This document shows positions 1 through 8,931 of a stretch of DNA of 64,000 bases, piece after piece (position 1 is the stretch's first letter; every line of letters begins with the position of its first letter). The position numbers were made by a program, and so were the translations under genes. The DNA is from Actinomadura sp. J1-007 (GTDB lineage: Bacteria; Actinomycetota; Actinomycetes; Streptosporangiales; Streptosporangiaceae), in contig NZ_WING01000001.1 in the NCBI RefSeq assembly GCF_009793335.1, positions 7,378,001 through 7,442,000 on the forward strand. The letters run 5' to 3'. The notes beneath the pieces were generated by a model that made no database searches, had not been told where the DNA came from, and saw only the letters and a program-made list of their open reading frames with translations.

Positions 1-395
1 CCTCGGACAGGCAAGGATGTGGCAACGGGCTGCGGAAGCGGCGTCGCGTTGAGGGGGCCACACGCTGCGGCTCAGCAGCGGGAACGGTGGTCCTGGTAGG
101 GCTCATCGGCTTCTCCCGGTCGGGGACGCGCTCGTATAGCGCATCTGAATCGCCGACCAGTCTTCCCGGCACACCGGGGGATACATTAGCGCGTTCTTTA
201 TGCTGGGTAAAGGGTTCTCCTTCCGTGGGCGGCGTGCAGAGAGCCGCCCCGAGTGGAGTACGGAGAATGGTGCGGGCACTGTCGCCGCAGGTGAACGCGC
301 TGTCGGCGCCGACGCGGGCCGTTCGACGAATGGGGGTTCGGAGCGGCCAGGGGCGGGGGCCACGCTGCGACGGACGTCCGGGCGAAGGCGGAGGC
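1..395. other. Gene-free left edge
   Basis: I find no convincing gene here: the open frames on both strands lack family motifs and a good ribosome site. The only structure I see is a perfect 7-bp stem at 227-233 paired with 243-249 around a 9-nt loop, with no T-tract. It could end transcription of something lying left of the window, or of the CBS gene that reads leftward from 857 to 396. Confidence 0.5.
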
Positions 396-857
396 TCAGG
401 CGGAGGGGAGCAGGCGCGTGAGCAGGTGCGCGACGGTGACCACGCCGATCACGGGGGCGTCGGTCCGGCGCGGATCGCCGGAGACGGCGGCGATGGGGCT
501 GCCGGTGCGGGCCATCACGCTGGCGATCTCGATGGCGGTGGCCTCGGCGTCGACGGCGGGCAGCGGCGTCCGGTGCTCGGCGAGCAGGTCGGCGACGGTC
601 CTGCCGGCGAGCTGGTCGCAGAGTTCGTCGTCGTGGATCTCGTCGTAGACGCGCGCGAGCGCGGGGTCGTCTTGGACGTAGCGCGGGATGACGTACCCGA
701 GGAGCTGCGCTCCGGGCAGGACCGCCTTGGGCCGTTCCTCGCCGTCGACGACGATCAGGCCGGGCAGGTCGTGCTCGGCCAGCAGGCGGGCAGCCTCCAG
801 GACTCCGGTGGCCGGGGTCACGGTGGGGTACCGGACGGCGAGTTCACGGGCGCGCAC
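396..857 (-). CDS. CBS-domain protein
   Basis: A 153-residue protein that is essentially two CBS motifs, the small alpha/beta modules that pair to bind adenosyl ligands such as AMP or ATP and tune a partner protein. The N-terminal half runs from RELAVRYPTVTP to GLIVVDGEERPKAVL, and the second motif covers about residues 85-150 (PLPAVDAEATAIEIASVM, then PVIGVVTVAHLLTRLL). There is no fused catalytic or membrane part. It is transcribed away from the antiporter at 1043, with 185 bases between the starts, and may sense energy state for the neighbouring transporters; that link is inference from position. The family is clear, the ligand and target are not. Confidence 0.85.
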   Translation of the reverse strand: MRARELAVRYPTVTPATGVLEAARLLAEHDLPGLIVVDGEERPKAVLPGAQLLGYVIPRYVQDDPALARVYDEIHDDELCDQLAGRTVADLLAEHRTPLPAVDAEATAIEIASVMARTGSPIAAVSGDPRRTDAPVIGVVTVAHLLTRLLPSA

Positions 858-1042
858 GTTTCGACGTTATACCAGGTCGGAACGTTGTTCTCGGGGGCTC
901 ATCGGAGCGGCGGGACGGGGCGTCGCGTGGAGAACGCGTCAGAATCCCGTTAAGGTCGGTCTCTGGTGCGCCGGGAAGTCTGGTCGGCAGTGTCGTTTTC
1001 ACGTCCTGCGCGACCGAACCCCGGGAAGGGGCCGGCCCACCG

Positions 1043-2296
1043 ATGACCGCTCTGCTCACCGCGTTCGCGGCCCTGCTGCTGCTCGCGGTCCTGCTGTCCA
1101 GCCTCGCCCACCGGACCGTGCTGTCCACCGCCGCGCTGTTCCTGGTCGGCGGGTTCGTGCTGGGCGACGGCGTCACCGGGGTGGTGGCGGTCGAACCGGG
1201 CGAGGGCATCGTGTCCGGGCTGGCGGAACTGGCGCTGTTCGCGGTGCTGTTCACCGACGGGATGCACGCGGGCTGGAAGGACCTGCGCAGCGCGTGGCGG
1301 CTGCCGGGCCGGGCGCTGGGCTGGGGCCTGCCGCTGACGCTGGTGGTGACGGCGGTGCTGGCGCGGTACGTGGTCGGGCTCGGCTGGACCGAGTCGCTGC
1401 TGATCGCGGCGGTCCTGACGCCGACCGATCCGGTCTTCGCGGCCGCGCTGGTCGGCAACGACCGGGTGCCGCCGCGGCTGCGGCATCTGCTGAACGTGGA
1501 GTCGGGCGTCAACGACGGGCTGATCCTGCCGTTCGTGGTGCTGTTCCTGGCGGTCGCGCAGGGGTCGGGCGACCTGCGTCTGGGCGAGCTGGGCTCGGAG
1601 CTGGCGGTCGGTCTGGCGATCGGGGTCGCGGTGCCGTGGACGGCGATCATGCTGGAGCGGACCCGGCTGTTCGCGATCTCGGCCAAGTACGAGCCGTTGA
1701 ACGCGGTGGCGATCGGCCTGCTGGTGCTGGCGCTGGGCAAGGCCACGCACGGCAACCTGTTCTTGGCCGCGTTCGCCGCCGGGATCACGGTCGCGACGAT
1801 CGGGGACCGGCATCGGGAGGCGTTCACCGAGTTCGGCGAGCTGGTCGCCGAACTGCTGAAACTGGCGGCGCTGCTGGTGTTCGGGGCGCTGCTGACCCCG
1901 GCGTTCCTGGGCGATGTCGGCTGGCGCGGCTGGGTGTTCGCGGTGCTGGCGCTGGTGGTCGCGCGGCCGGTGGCGATCTGGGTGTCGTTCTGGCGGTCGG
2001 GGCTGAGCGTGCGCGAGCAGGGCGCGGTGATGTGGTTCGGGCCCAAGGGGTTCGCGTCGGTGGTGTACGGGCTGCTGGTGCTGGAGTCGGGCATCGGCGC
2101 GGCCGACCAGATCTTCCATCTGGTCGCGGCCACGATCGTGCTGTCGATCCTGGCGCACTCCTCCACCGACATCGTCGTGGCCCGCGGTTTCGACGAGGAG
2201 CACGAGGTCCCCGCCTGGTTCGATCCGATGCTGGACCGGGCCCGTTCCCTGCGCCGCCGCCCCGCCGCCTCCGCGGACGATGATCACTCTCTGTAA
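1043..2296 (+). CDS. Na+/H+ antiporter, CPA1 (NhaP-like) family
   Basis: A 417-residue inner-membrane protein with about 12 hydrophobic helices starting at residue 2, typical of cation:proton antiporters that expel Na+ or K+ in exchange for protons. The family's ion-binding signatures are visible: TPTDPVFAAALVGND near residue 130 and the ESGVNDG motif near residue 153, with its Asn-Asp pair. The tail after the last helix is short and polar, so there is no regulatory cytoplasmic domain. ATG 1043 follows a GAAGGGG at 1024-1030 at slightly long spacing. The next gene, another ion carrier, begins 47 bases downstream, so the two may be cotranscribed as an ion-homeostasis unit. Confidence 0.9.
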   Translation: MTALLTAFAALLLLAVLLSSLAHRTVLSTAALFLVGGFVLGDGVTGVVAVEPGEGIVSGLAELALFAVLFTDGMHAGWKDLRSAWRLPGRALGWGLPLTLVVTAVLARYVVGLGWTESLLIAAVLTPTDPVFAAALVGNDRVPPRLRHLLNVESGVNDGLILPFVVLFLAVAQGSGDLRLGELGSELAVGLAIGVAVPWTAIMLERTRLFAISAKYEPLNAVAIGLLVLALGKATHGNLFLAAFAAGITVATIGDRHREAFTEFGELVAELLKLAALLVFGALLTPAFLGDVGWRGWVFAVLALVVARPVAIWVSFWRSGLSVREQGAVMWFGPKGFASVVYGLLVLESGIGAADQIFHLVAATIVLSILAHSSTDIVVARGFDEEHEVPAWFDPMLDRARSLRRRPAASADDDHSL

Positions 2297-2343
2297 TGAT
2301 CGGTATGTCCGTCCGTTCTTTCGCATGACACCTGGGAGGGTTC

Positions 2344-3627
2344 TTGGCCGCCGTAGCCGCGATCGTCGTCTTCGTCGCCGCCTATGTGCTGATCGCGTCG
2401 GAGAAGGTCCACCGGACGGCGGTCGCGTTGGGCGGGGCCGCGCTGATGCTGCTGCTGCACGTCACCGACGCCGAAAAGGCGTTCTTCTCCGAGCGGAGCG
2501 GGATCGACTGGAACGTCATCTTCCTGCTGCTGGGCATGATGGTGATCGTCTCGGTGCTGCGCCGCACCGGGATCTTCGAATACGTGGCGATCTGGGCGGC
2601 CAAACGCGCCCGCGGCCGGCCGTACCGGCTGATGGTGATGCTCGTGCTCATCACCGCCGTCGCCTCGGCGCTGCTGGACAACGTCACCACCGTCCTGCTG
2701 ATCGCCCCCGTCACTTTCCTGGTATGCGAACGACTCGCACTCAAGGTCGTGCCGTTCCTGATGGCCGAGGTGATGGCCTCCAACATCGGCGGCACCGCCA
2801 CCCTGGTCGGCGACCCGCCCAACATCATCATCGCCAGCAAGGGCGACCTGACGTTCAACGACTTCCTGGTGCACCTGGCGCCGCTGGTGGTACTTCTGCT
2901 GGCCGTGTTCTGCGGACTGTGCCGCATCCTGTTCCGCTCGGCGTTCACCTCCGACCCCGAACGGATCGCCGCGGTGATGGCCCTGCGCGAACGCGAGGCG
3001 ATCACCGACCCCCGGCTGCTGGCCCAGGGACTGGCCGTCCTGATCTTGGTGGTCGCGGCGTTCGTGCTGCATCCCGTCCTGCACTACCAGCCCTCGGTGG
3101 TGGCGCTGCTGGGCGCGGGCCTGCTGGTCGCCGCGACCAAGGTCACCACCCAGGACGCCCTCAGCGAGGTCGAATGGCCCACCCTGGTGTTCTTCGCCGG
3201 CCTGTTCGTCATGGTCGGCTCCCTCGTGGACACCGGCGTCATCGGCAAGATCTCCCACGCCGCCACCGACGTCACCGACGGCCGCCTGGGCCTGGCCACC
3301 ATGCTGCTGCTATGGGCCTCAGCCGCACTATCGGCGATCGTGGACAACATCCCCTACGTGGCCACGATGAGCCCCATCGTCGCCGACCTCGTCCACCAGC
3401 AGGGCGGCGGCGACGGCGGCCACGTGCTGTGGTGGGCGCTGGCCCTCGGCGCCGACCTGGGCGGCAACGCCACCGCCATCGGCGCCAGCGCCAACGTCGT
3501 CGTCCTGGGCATCGCCGCCCGCAACGGCCACCCCATCAGCTTCTGGCACTTCACCAAGTACGGCATCGTCGTCACGATCACGACCGTCGCGATCGCCACC
3601 CCCTACCTCTGGCTTCGCTACCTATAA
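2344..3627 (+). CDS. SLC13/ArsB-type ion transporter
   Basis: A 427-residue polytopic membrane protein of the ion transporter superfamily that includes ArsB, NhaD and citrate/dicarboxylate carriers. It shows the duplicated architecture of the family: the loops DNVTTVLLIAP (around residue 115) and DNIPYVATMSP (around 340) are equivalent re-entrant segments, and VGDPPNIIIASKGDL is the GDPPN signature. I choose the TTG at 2344 because GGGAGGG stands just upstream at 2334-2340. Substrate cannot be told from sequence: arsenite, Na+ or an organic anion are possible, and no arsR or arsC is adjacent. The antiporter at 1043 lies just upstream, which favours an ion role. Confidence 0.85.
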   Translation: MAAVAAIVVFVAAYVLIASEKVHRTAVALGGAALMLLLHVTDAEKAFFSERSGIDWNVIFLLLGMMVIVSVLRRTGIFEYVAIWAAKRARGRPYRLMVMLVLITAVASALLDNVTTVLLIAPVTFLVCERLALKVVPFLMAEVMASNIGGTATLVGDPPNIIIASKGDLTFNDFLVHLAPLVVLLLAVFCGLCRILFRSAFTSDPERIAAVMALREREAITDPRLLAQGLAVLILVVAAFVLHPVLHYQPSVVALLGAGLLVAATKVTTQDALSEVEWPTLVFFAGLFVMVGSLVDTGVIGKISHAATDVTDGRLGLATMLLLWASAALSAIVDNIPYVATMSPIVADLVHQQGGGDGGHVLWWALALGADLGGNATAIGASANVVVLGIAARNGHPISFWHFTKYGIVVTITTVAIATPYLWLRYL

Positions 3628-3752
3628 CCACCCCCAGCACACGGCCCAGCCAACCTGGACTAGCAACCGGCCGCGTGCTCGCAGGCGTCGGCTGTTGGTG
3701 CGGATGAACGCCCGGACACTTGCGCTGGTTGCGTCCCTGCGGTCGTGGACGT

Positions 3753-4172
3753 TCAAACGGGCTGAGTGAGGAAGCCGGCGATGGCGGCGCTGATGGCCGG
3801 GTAGTCGTCACCGAGCCAGACCATGTGGCTGGGGGCGGTGCTGGTGAGGAGGCGGGGGCGCGGGATGGCACCCGCCAGGGAACGGGCGTGGGCGTACGAG
3901 ACCGACCCGTCGTCGCGGGACGCGATCACCAGGGCCGGCTGCGGCAGCCGTTCCGCCGCCCGGGTCACATGGGCTGCGGTTTCGGGTGCGGCCATGACAC
4001 GCATGTCGTTGCTGAAACCGGCGCCCGAGCGCATCCGGCCGAACAACCCCAGCAGCGCCGCACGGTCGGCGTTGGGAAGGCCGGCCAGCAATTCGCCGAC
4101 GGGACGTGAGGTCAGATCGGGCAGCAGCAGCCCGCAATGCCGCGTCGGGAGCGCGGCGAGCCAGGGTGCGAA
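3753..4172 (-). pseudogene. Alpha/beta hydrolase remnant
   Basis: The frame reads as the C-terminal half of an alpha/beta hydrolase. It contains the late segment with an acid residue (LVIASRDDGSVSYAHARSLA) and the final His region (TAPSHMVWLGDDYPAI), but neither the oxyanion HG motif nor the GxSxG nucleophile elbow. Reading upstream, an in-frame TGA sits at 4173-4175, and the codons beyond it no longer look like a hydrolase. The usual length would be 250-290 residues, so about half is lost. A shorter product from TTG 4091 (112 residues) is possible, but without a nucleophile it would be inactive. pafA ends at 4451 with no sign of a shared operon. Confidence 0.7.
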
Positions 4173-4450
4173 TCAGCGCCCAGGTCGCGGCCTGAACGAG
4201 CCCGGGGGGAAGGCCACCCCACCGGCCAGGCGGAACGCCTTGAAGCCGGGCAATTGCCGCCGTCCGAGTGCGGCAGCTTCATGGTGTGGCGCGACTCGGC
4301 TACGGGTGACTGCCTTTGTGTCGCCGTTCAAGGTCCATTCGTACCGGCGAGCCTGATCTGCCTGCGGCTGTCCCGGACGGCGATCGGCCGCCTTGAGATT
4401 GTCGTGGTCCGGTCGTCGTGTGGGCGGCTCTGACATCCGTGCTGCGGGTG

Positions 4451-5809
4451 TCACATGCTGGCGATGAGCTTGTCGACGCGTTCGTCGACGGAGCGGAACG
4501 GGTCTTTGCACAGCACGGTGCGCTGGGCCTGGTCGTTGAGCTTGAGGTGGACCCAGTCGACGGTGAAGTCGCGGCGCTTCTCCTGGGCCTTGCGGATGAA
4601 CTCCCCGCGCAGCCGCGCCCGCGTGGTCTGCGGCGGCACCGACTTGGCCTCGAAGATCGCCAGATCACGGGTGACCCGCTCCACCGACCCCCGCTTCTCC
4701 AGCAGGTAGTACAACCCGCGATCACGGTGCACATCGTGATAGGCCAGATCCAGCTGCGCCACCCGCGGCGAGGACAGCGGCAGGTCGTACTTGCGGCGGT
4801 ACCGCTCGATCAACTTGTACTTGGTCACCCAGTCGATCTCCCGCGACACCATGTCCAGATCACCGGTCTCCACCGCCCGCAACGTCCGCTCCCACAGATC
4901 CAGCACCCGCTTGGACGTCGCATCACCACCCCGCGCGTCCACGAAATCCTTGGCCTTGCCGAAGTACTCCTTCTGGATCTCCAACGACGACGCCTCACGC
5001 CCGTTGGCCAACCGCACCTTGCGCCGCCCGGTCATGTCATGACTGACCTCACGGATCGCCCGGATCGGATTCTCCAACGTCAGATCACGCATCACCACCC
5101 CGGCCTCGATCATCCGCAACACCAGATCCGTCGCCCCCACCTTCAACAACATCGTGGTCTCACTCATATTCGAGTCACCCACGATCACATGCAGCCGCCG
5201 AAACCGCTCGGCATCACCGTGCGGCTCATCGCGGGTGTTGATGATCGGCCGAGACCGGGTGGTCGCCGACGACACGCCTTCCCAAATGTGCTCGGCGCGC
5301 TGTGACACGCAGTACACCGCCCCACGTGGGGTTTGCAGTACCTTGCCTGCCCCACAGATGATCTGCCGCGTCACCAGGTACGGGATGAGAGCATCAGCGA
5401 GGCGGCCGAACTCGCCTTGGCGGCCGACGCAGTAGTTTTCGTGGCAGCCGTAGGAGTTGCCGGCCGAGTCGGTGTTGTTCTTGAACAGGTAGATATCACC
5501 GGCGATGCCCTCCTCGCGGAGCCGCCGCTCGGCGTCGACCAGCAGCCCCTCCAGGATCCGCTCGCCCGCCTTGTCATGCGTCACCAGGTCGACGACGCTG
5601 TCGCACTCCGGCGTGGCGTACTCGGGGTGGCTACCCACATCGAGGTAGAGCCGCGCACCGTTGCGCAGGAACACATTGCTGCTACGACCCCACGACACCA
5701 CCCGCCGGAACAGATACCGCGCCACCTCATCAGGCGACAACCGCCGCTGCCCACGGAAGGTGCACGTGACCCCGTACTCGTTCTCAAGCCCGAAAATGCG
5801 CCTGTCCAC
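4451..5809 (-). CDS. pafA: Pup-protein ligase PafA
   Basis: PafA attaches the prokaryotic ubiquitin-like protein Pup, through its C-terminal glutamate, to substrate lysines in an ATP-dependent reaction and so marks proteins for the actinobacterial proteasome. The 452 residues match the usual length. The start VDRRIFGLENEYGVTC is the family signature of the glutamine-synthetase-like fold; the nucleotide and Mg contacts lie in ENEYG and in YLDVGSHPEYATPECD, whose Asp (residue 57) likely corresponds to the catalytic base. Later motifs (NNTDSAGNSYGCHENY, NTRDEPH, GDSNMSE) are intact. GTG 5809 is chosen because a -10 box lies 6 bases upstream. Unusually, no pup, dop, prcAB, mpa, pafB or pafC gene is near. 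Confidence 0.97.
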   Translation of the reverse strand: MDRRIFGLENEYGVTCTFRGQRRLSPDEVARYLFRRVVSWGRSSNVFLRNGARLYLDVGSHPEYATPECDSVVDLVTHDKAGERILEGLLVDAERRLREEGIAGDIYLFKNNTDSAGNSYGCHENYCVGRQGEFGRLADALIPYLVTRQIICGAGKVLQTPRGAVYCVSQRAEHIWEGVSSATTRSRPIINTRDEPHGDAERFRRLHVIVGDSNMSETTMLLKVGATDLVLRMIEAGVVMRDLTLENPIRAIREVSHDMTGRRKVRLANGREASSLEIQKEYFGKAKDFVDARGGDATSKRVLDLWERTLRAVETGDLDMVSREIDWVTKYKLIERYRRKYDLPLSSPRVAQLDLAYHDVHRDRGLYYLLEKRGSVERVTRDLAIFEAKSVPPQTTRARLRGEFIRKAQEKRRDFTVDWVHLKLNDQAQRTVLCKDPFRSVDERVDKLIASM

Positions 5810-5815
5810 ACCGCG

Positions 5816-5821
5816 AGCGTA
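5816..5821 (-). promoter_or_regulatory. Probable leaderless -10 box of pafA
   Basis: Reading on the minus strand, TACGCT ends 6 bases before the GTG start of pafA. It fits the TANNNT pattern of actinobacterial -10 elements, and the spacing puts transcription start at or next to the start codon. No clear -35 is visible, and no Shine-Dalgarno sequence precedes the GTG. Confidence 0.5.
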
Positions 5822-6388
5822 TGCTGCCCGGAGCCCGGTTGGCAGTCGCTGAAGCCCCTGATTTCATCCGCCGCGCACAGGCGGTAAGGATCCGTCCGAC
5901 AGCGCTCCGTAACCTGGCCGATCACGACGGGGTTCCCGGCGGCCTCCGTCGCCGCCAGGTGACACTCGACTTCCTGGCCGAACTCCTCAACCGGTGTCCC
6001 CGCCACCCGCGAGCCTCCAAGGGCTTCTCCGGCACACCAACGGCCACCCTCAGTGAGAGTCTCCGAGCCCGGAGTGCGCGTCGGCGTCGTGGCCCGGTGC
6101 GACCGGCGCGCGTCGGGGAGCGGGTGCTCGCGTGGTGTCAGGGGGGAGTGCTTGTTCGGCTCCTCGCGCGTCCAAGGTTCGGGAACGTCGGCTGGTGGGA
6201 CTGAAGTGCATTTCGGTCACGGCCATATCTTTCGGGTCGCCGCGATTGGGGCCGGGATTCCTCCCAGGGAGCCACGCCATCCGTGCGTTGTGGGCGGTGA
6301 CCGCTGTGTCCCTGGTCGTGCTGGTGGCAGCGTGGGCGGTGGCCATACAACCGAGCACCGCAGCGGCGCGGCCGTGGGGGAGTTTGGG
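5822..6388. other. Gene-poor gap between pafA and efflux pump
   Basis: About 570 bases without a gene I can defend. The plus strand encodes one strongly hydrophobic stretch (around 6288-6355, reading LWAVTAVSLVVLVAAWAVA) that could be a membrane segment, but the frame has no good start and then runs far into the antisense of the efflux gene. It may be debris of a lost membrane-protein gene. Confidence 0.4.
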
Positions 6389-7798
6389 TCAGTCGGCTGC
6401 TGGTTCTGAGGCCGTTAGCCGTTGGGTGGGGGGCCGTTCGCGGGTCCGGCGCTGGACGGCCAGTAGTGCGGCGGCGGCTAGCGTCACCGTCCCGGCCACC
6501 AGCAGGCTGAGCCGCATCCCGCGCACCGGGTCGCCGTTCTCGGCGACGATCGAACCGAGAACGGCTACGCCCAGTGCCGTGCCCACCTGGCGGGCGGTGT
6601 TCACGGTGGCGGCGGCGACGCCCGACCGTTCCCGCGGCACGATCTCCAGCACCGCGGCCGCCGCCGGAGTGATGGCCAGCCCTTGCCCGATTCCCGCGAC
6701 CACGAACAGCGCGGCGATGACCGGGTAGGCGGTTCCGGTATCGAAGACGGCCATCGCGGCCAGCGACGCGCCCGTCAGCACGTAGCCGGCGAGCATCGGA
6801 CGCCGTGGCCCGTACGCGGCGTTCAGACGTCCGGCGACCAGTGAGGCCGGCAGAACGGCGAGTGTCATCGGCAGCAGCATCAACCCGGTCTCCATCGCCG
6901 AGTATCCGCGCAACTGCTGCATGAACAACGCCGACAGCAGGAAGAGCGAGCCGTTGGCGGCGAACCCCAGCGCGACCGAGGCCAGGTTGGTGACCGCGAA
7001 CCGGGCGTCGCGGAACAGGCCCACCGGCAGCAGCGGCCGGACGGCCCGGCGCTCGACCGCCAGCAGCAGCACGGCCGCCAGCGCGGCCGCGGCCAGCGCA
7101 CCGATCGTGACCGGTGATCCCCAGCCATGCGTCCTGGCCTCGATCACCCCGTACGACAACGCGCCCAGCGCGCCGATCACCAGGAGTTGCCCGGCGGGGT
7201 CCAGCGCCGCGTGCTCGGGGTCGGCGCTCTCGGGAATCGCGCGCACGCCGATCGCGATGGCGGCCAGCCCCACCGGCACGTTGACCAGGAAGACGCTCCG
7301 CCAGCCGAGGGTGTCCACCAGCAGCCCGCCCAGCAGCGGCCCGGCGATGACGGCCAGCGCCCCGGCCATGCCCCAGTAGCCCATGACCCGGGCGCGGGCG
7401 CGGGGATCGGGCACCGCCTGCCCGATCAACGACAGGGCACCGGGAACGATCACGGCCGCCGCGGCGCCCTGCATGAACCTGCCGATGACCAGAACCGCCA
7501 GCGACGGCGCCGCCGCGCACAGCACCGAGGCCGCGACGAACAACCCGAGCCCGCCGAGGAAGGCGCGCTTGCGCCCGTACCGGTCGCCGAGTGATCCGCC
7601 GGACAGCATCAACGCCCCGAGCGCCAGCGCGAAACCGTCCACCATCCACTGCAACCCGGCCAGATCGGTGTTCAGGTCGGCCTGAACGCTCGGGGCCGCC
7701 ACGTTGACGATCGTCAGGTCCAGCAGCGCCATGAACGTCCCGGAGAAAGCCGAGACCAGCAGCAACACACCTCCAGGCCCCCCACTCCTCTTCTCCAC
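6389..7798 (-). CDS. MFS efflux transporter, DHA2 (EmrB/QacA) family
   Basis: A 469-residue, 14-helix proton-driven exporter of the drug:H+ antiporter-2 class, which pumps hydrophobic or cationic toxins out of the cell. The first helix carries MALLDLTIVNVAAPSVQADL, the motif D1 of the 14-TM group, followed by the MFS motif A loop GGSLGDRYGRKRAF and motif C-like AGPLLGGLLVDTLGWR near helix 5. I start at GTG 7798 because GAAGGGA stands 5-6 bases before it; the open frame continues 95 codons upstream without protein-like sequence. The promoter upstream carries a SoxR-like dyad (7837-7867), which suggests induction by redox-active compounds. A second DHA2 pump lies at 25970. Confidence 0.9.
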   Translation of the reverse strand: MEKRSGGPGGVLLLVSAFSGTFMALLDLTIVNVAAPSVQADLNTDLAGLQWMVDGFALALGALMLSGGSLGDRYGRKRAFLGGLGLFVAASVLCAAAPSLAVLVIGRFMQGAAAAVIVPGALSLIGQAVPDPRARARVMGYWGMAGALAVIAGPLLGGLLVDTLGWRSVFLVNVPVGLAAIAIGVRAIPESADPEHAALDPAGQLLVIGALGALSYGVIEARTHGWGSPVTIGALAAAALAAVLLLAVERRAVRPLLPVGLFRDARFAVTNLASVALGFAANGSLFLLSALFMQQLRGYSAMETGLMLLPMTLAVLPASLVAGRLNAAYGPRRPMLAGYVLTGASLAAMAVFDTGTAYPVIAALFVVAGIGQGLAITPAAAAVLEIVPRERSGVAAATVNTARQVGTALGVAVLGSIVAENGDPVRGMRLSLLVAGTVTLAAAALLAVQRRTRERPPTQRLTASEPAAD

Positions 7799-7836
7799 CG
7801 TGCTCCCTTCGATCGGCTCGCTGTCACGACGAGCCG

Positions 7837-7867
7837 ACCGTAGAAGCTCAAGCCGACTTGAGAACAA
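7837..7867 (-). promoter_or_regulatory. SoxR/MerR-type promoter of the efflux gene
   Basis: On the minus strand a -35 TTGTTC (7867-7862) and a -10 TACGGT (7842-7837) are separated by 19 bases, the over-long spacing typical of MerR-family promoters. The spacer holds a perfect dyad, CTCAAG-N4-CTTGAG (7847-7862), identical in arms and arm spacing to the SoxR box known from enterobacteria and streptomycetes. The start codon is about 38 bases downstream. No soxR gene is in the window, so the activator must be encoded elsewhere. Confidence 0.7.
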
Positions 7868-8498
7868 GGCCCTCGCGCCACCGAGTGGCCACGGACACAT
7901 CCGCCCGCCCCGCTGCTTGGGGCGCTTGCCGAGGAGTGGTCGTGCGCGTGGACGGTGAAAGGGAGCTTGGCCTGGCACGCCTGCCGTAGTGGGCGCGCCC
8001 CCGCCCGTACCGCCCCGCGGCAGGCGTTCCGGGACGGGAACGGGTGAACGTCGATGAGTTCTTCGCGGCGGGGCGGAGGGCACAGCGTGGTGCCCGGGGC
8101 GTCGACGGCTCCGGTTCGTGTCGCGAACGGATGGTCAGGAGGAGTTCACGCGTGAGCTGAGGGTCGGCATGTTCAGCATCGTTGACGGGTTCGGCGGTCC
8201 GGGGCCGCGAGCGGCGCCCTGCTGGGAGTGCGGTGCGCCGGGGAAGGCCAGGGCGGATGGGCCGCCGATGCGGACCATTGGCGGCCCGGCCGTGGTGCGC
8301 GGCCTCTTCCAGTTCGGTCTGGTCGGCCGGGGCCGGGTGATGGGCTTCCCGATGATCCACGGCGTGCGGGGGGACGGGGCGGTCTTCGCCGGGATGCCCG
8401 TTCTGGAGCTGGGCTTGGTCGGCACCGCCGTGCTCGGCGAGCGCCTCGTACTGCTCGACTGCCGCGTTGACGGGGGCTGGCCCGCAGCGCTGGCGGGT
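7868..8498. other. Gene-free gap before MerR gene
   Basis: Some 630 bases with only low-quality open frames on both strands and no domain, signal peptide or ribosome site that I recognise. A Pro/Arg/His-rich frame on the minus strand (7848-8360) looks like compositional noise. Confidence 0.4.
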
Positions 8499-8864
8499 TC
8501 AGTGAACGGGGCGCGAGGCCGTGTCGATGATCTCGTCCAGGACGGCGCGGGAGTTGGCCAGCTCGGTCATCATGCGGTCGATCCGGTCCCGTTCGGCGGT
8601 GAGTTCGCCGACGAGCCGGGGCGTGGCGATCTCGGAGGGGGCGCCGTCCGCGTCGCGCATGCACGGCAGGAGCTGCGCGATCTTCTTGCTGTGCAGGCCG
8701 GCGGCGAACAGCTCCTGGATGCGGATGACCCGGTCGACGGCCCGTTCGGGATAGTCGCGCTGGCCGCCGGGGGTGCGGTCGGACGCGAGCAGGCCCTGCT
8801 GCTCGTAGTAGCGAAGCGAGCGCTGGCTCACTCCGGTGCGCCGCGCGAGTTCGCCGATCCGCAT
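8499..8864 (-). CDS. MerR-family transcriptional regulator
   Basis: A 121-residue regulator starting MRIGELARRTGVSQRSLRYY, the canonical MerR winged helix (residues 1-70: helix-turn-helix, wing with GGQRDYPE, second helix pair), followed by a C-terminal coiled coil (ERDRIDRMMTELANSRAVLDEII) that makes the dimer. There is no cysteine pair of the metal-sensing kind, only one Cys (LLPCMRD), so the ligand is probably organic. ATG 8864 is preceded by GGGAGG. It faces the deacetylase gene at 8932 across a typical MerR dyad (8898-8917), so it most likely controls that gene and itself. Confidence 0.9.
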   Translation of the reverse strand: MRIGELARRTGVSQRSLRYYEQQGLLASDRTPGGQRDYPERAVDRVIRIQELFAAGLHSKKIAQLLPCMRDADGAPSEIATPRLVGELTAERDRIDRMMTELANSRAVLDEIIDTASRPVH

Positions 8865-8893
8865 GTCGCTGCCTCCCGAAGCCGGTCCGGCGG

Positions 8894-8925
8894 TTGAACT
8901 TGACACTGATGTCAGGTCTTACCGT
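8894..8925 (+). promoter_or_regulatory. MerR-type promoter/operator of the deacetylase
   Basis: A dyad, ACTTGACA-CTGA-TGTCAGGT at 8898-8917 (7 of 8 arm positions match), sits between a -35 candidate TTGAAC (8894-8899) and a -10 TACCGT (8920-8925) with a 20-base spacer. The -10 ends 6 bases before ATG 8932, so the deacetylase transcript is probably leaderless. The dyad differs from the one at 7847, so the two promoters answer to different MerR proteins. Confidence 0.7.
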
Positions 8926-8931
8926 ACCGGC

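Noticed and set aside
6288..6409. A small membrane-protein gene on the plus strand
   Set aside because: One hydrophobic stretch is present, but there is no convincing start and the frame runs antisense through the efflux gene; even with a one-base correction the product overlaps that gene's 3' end.
7848..8425. Possible transposase debris on the minus strand
   Set aside because: I looked for a DDE motif, helix-turn-helix and inverted ends and found none; the Pro/Arg/His-rich sequence has no transposase pattern.
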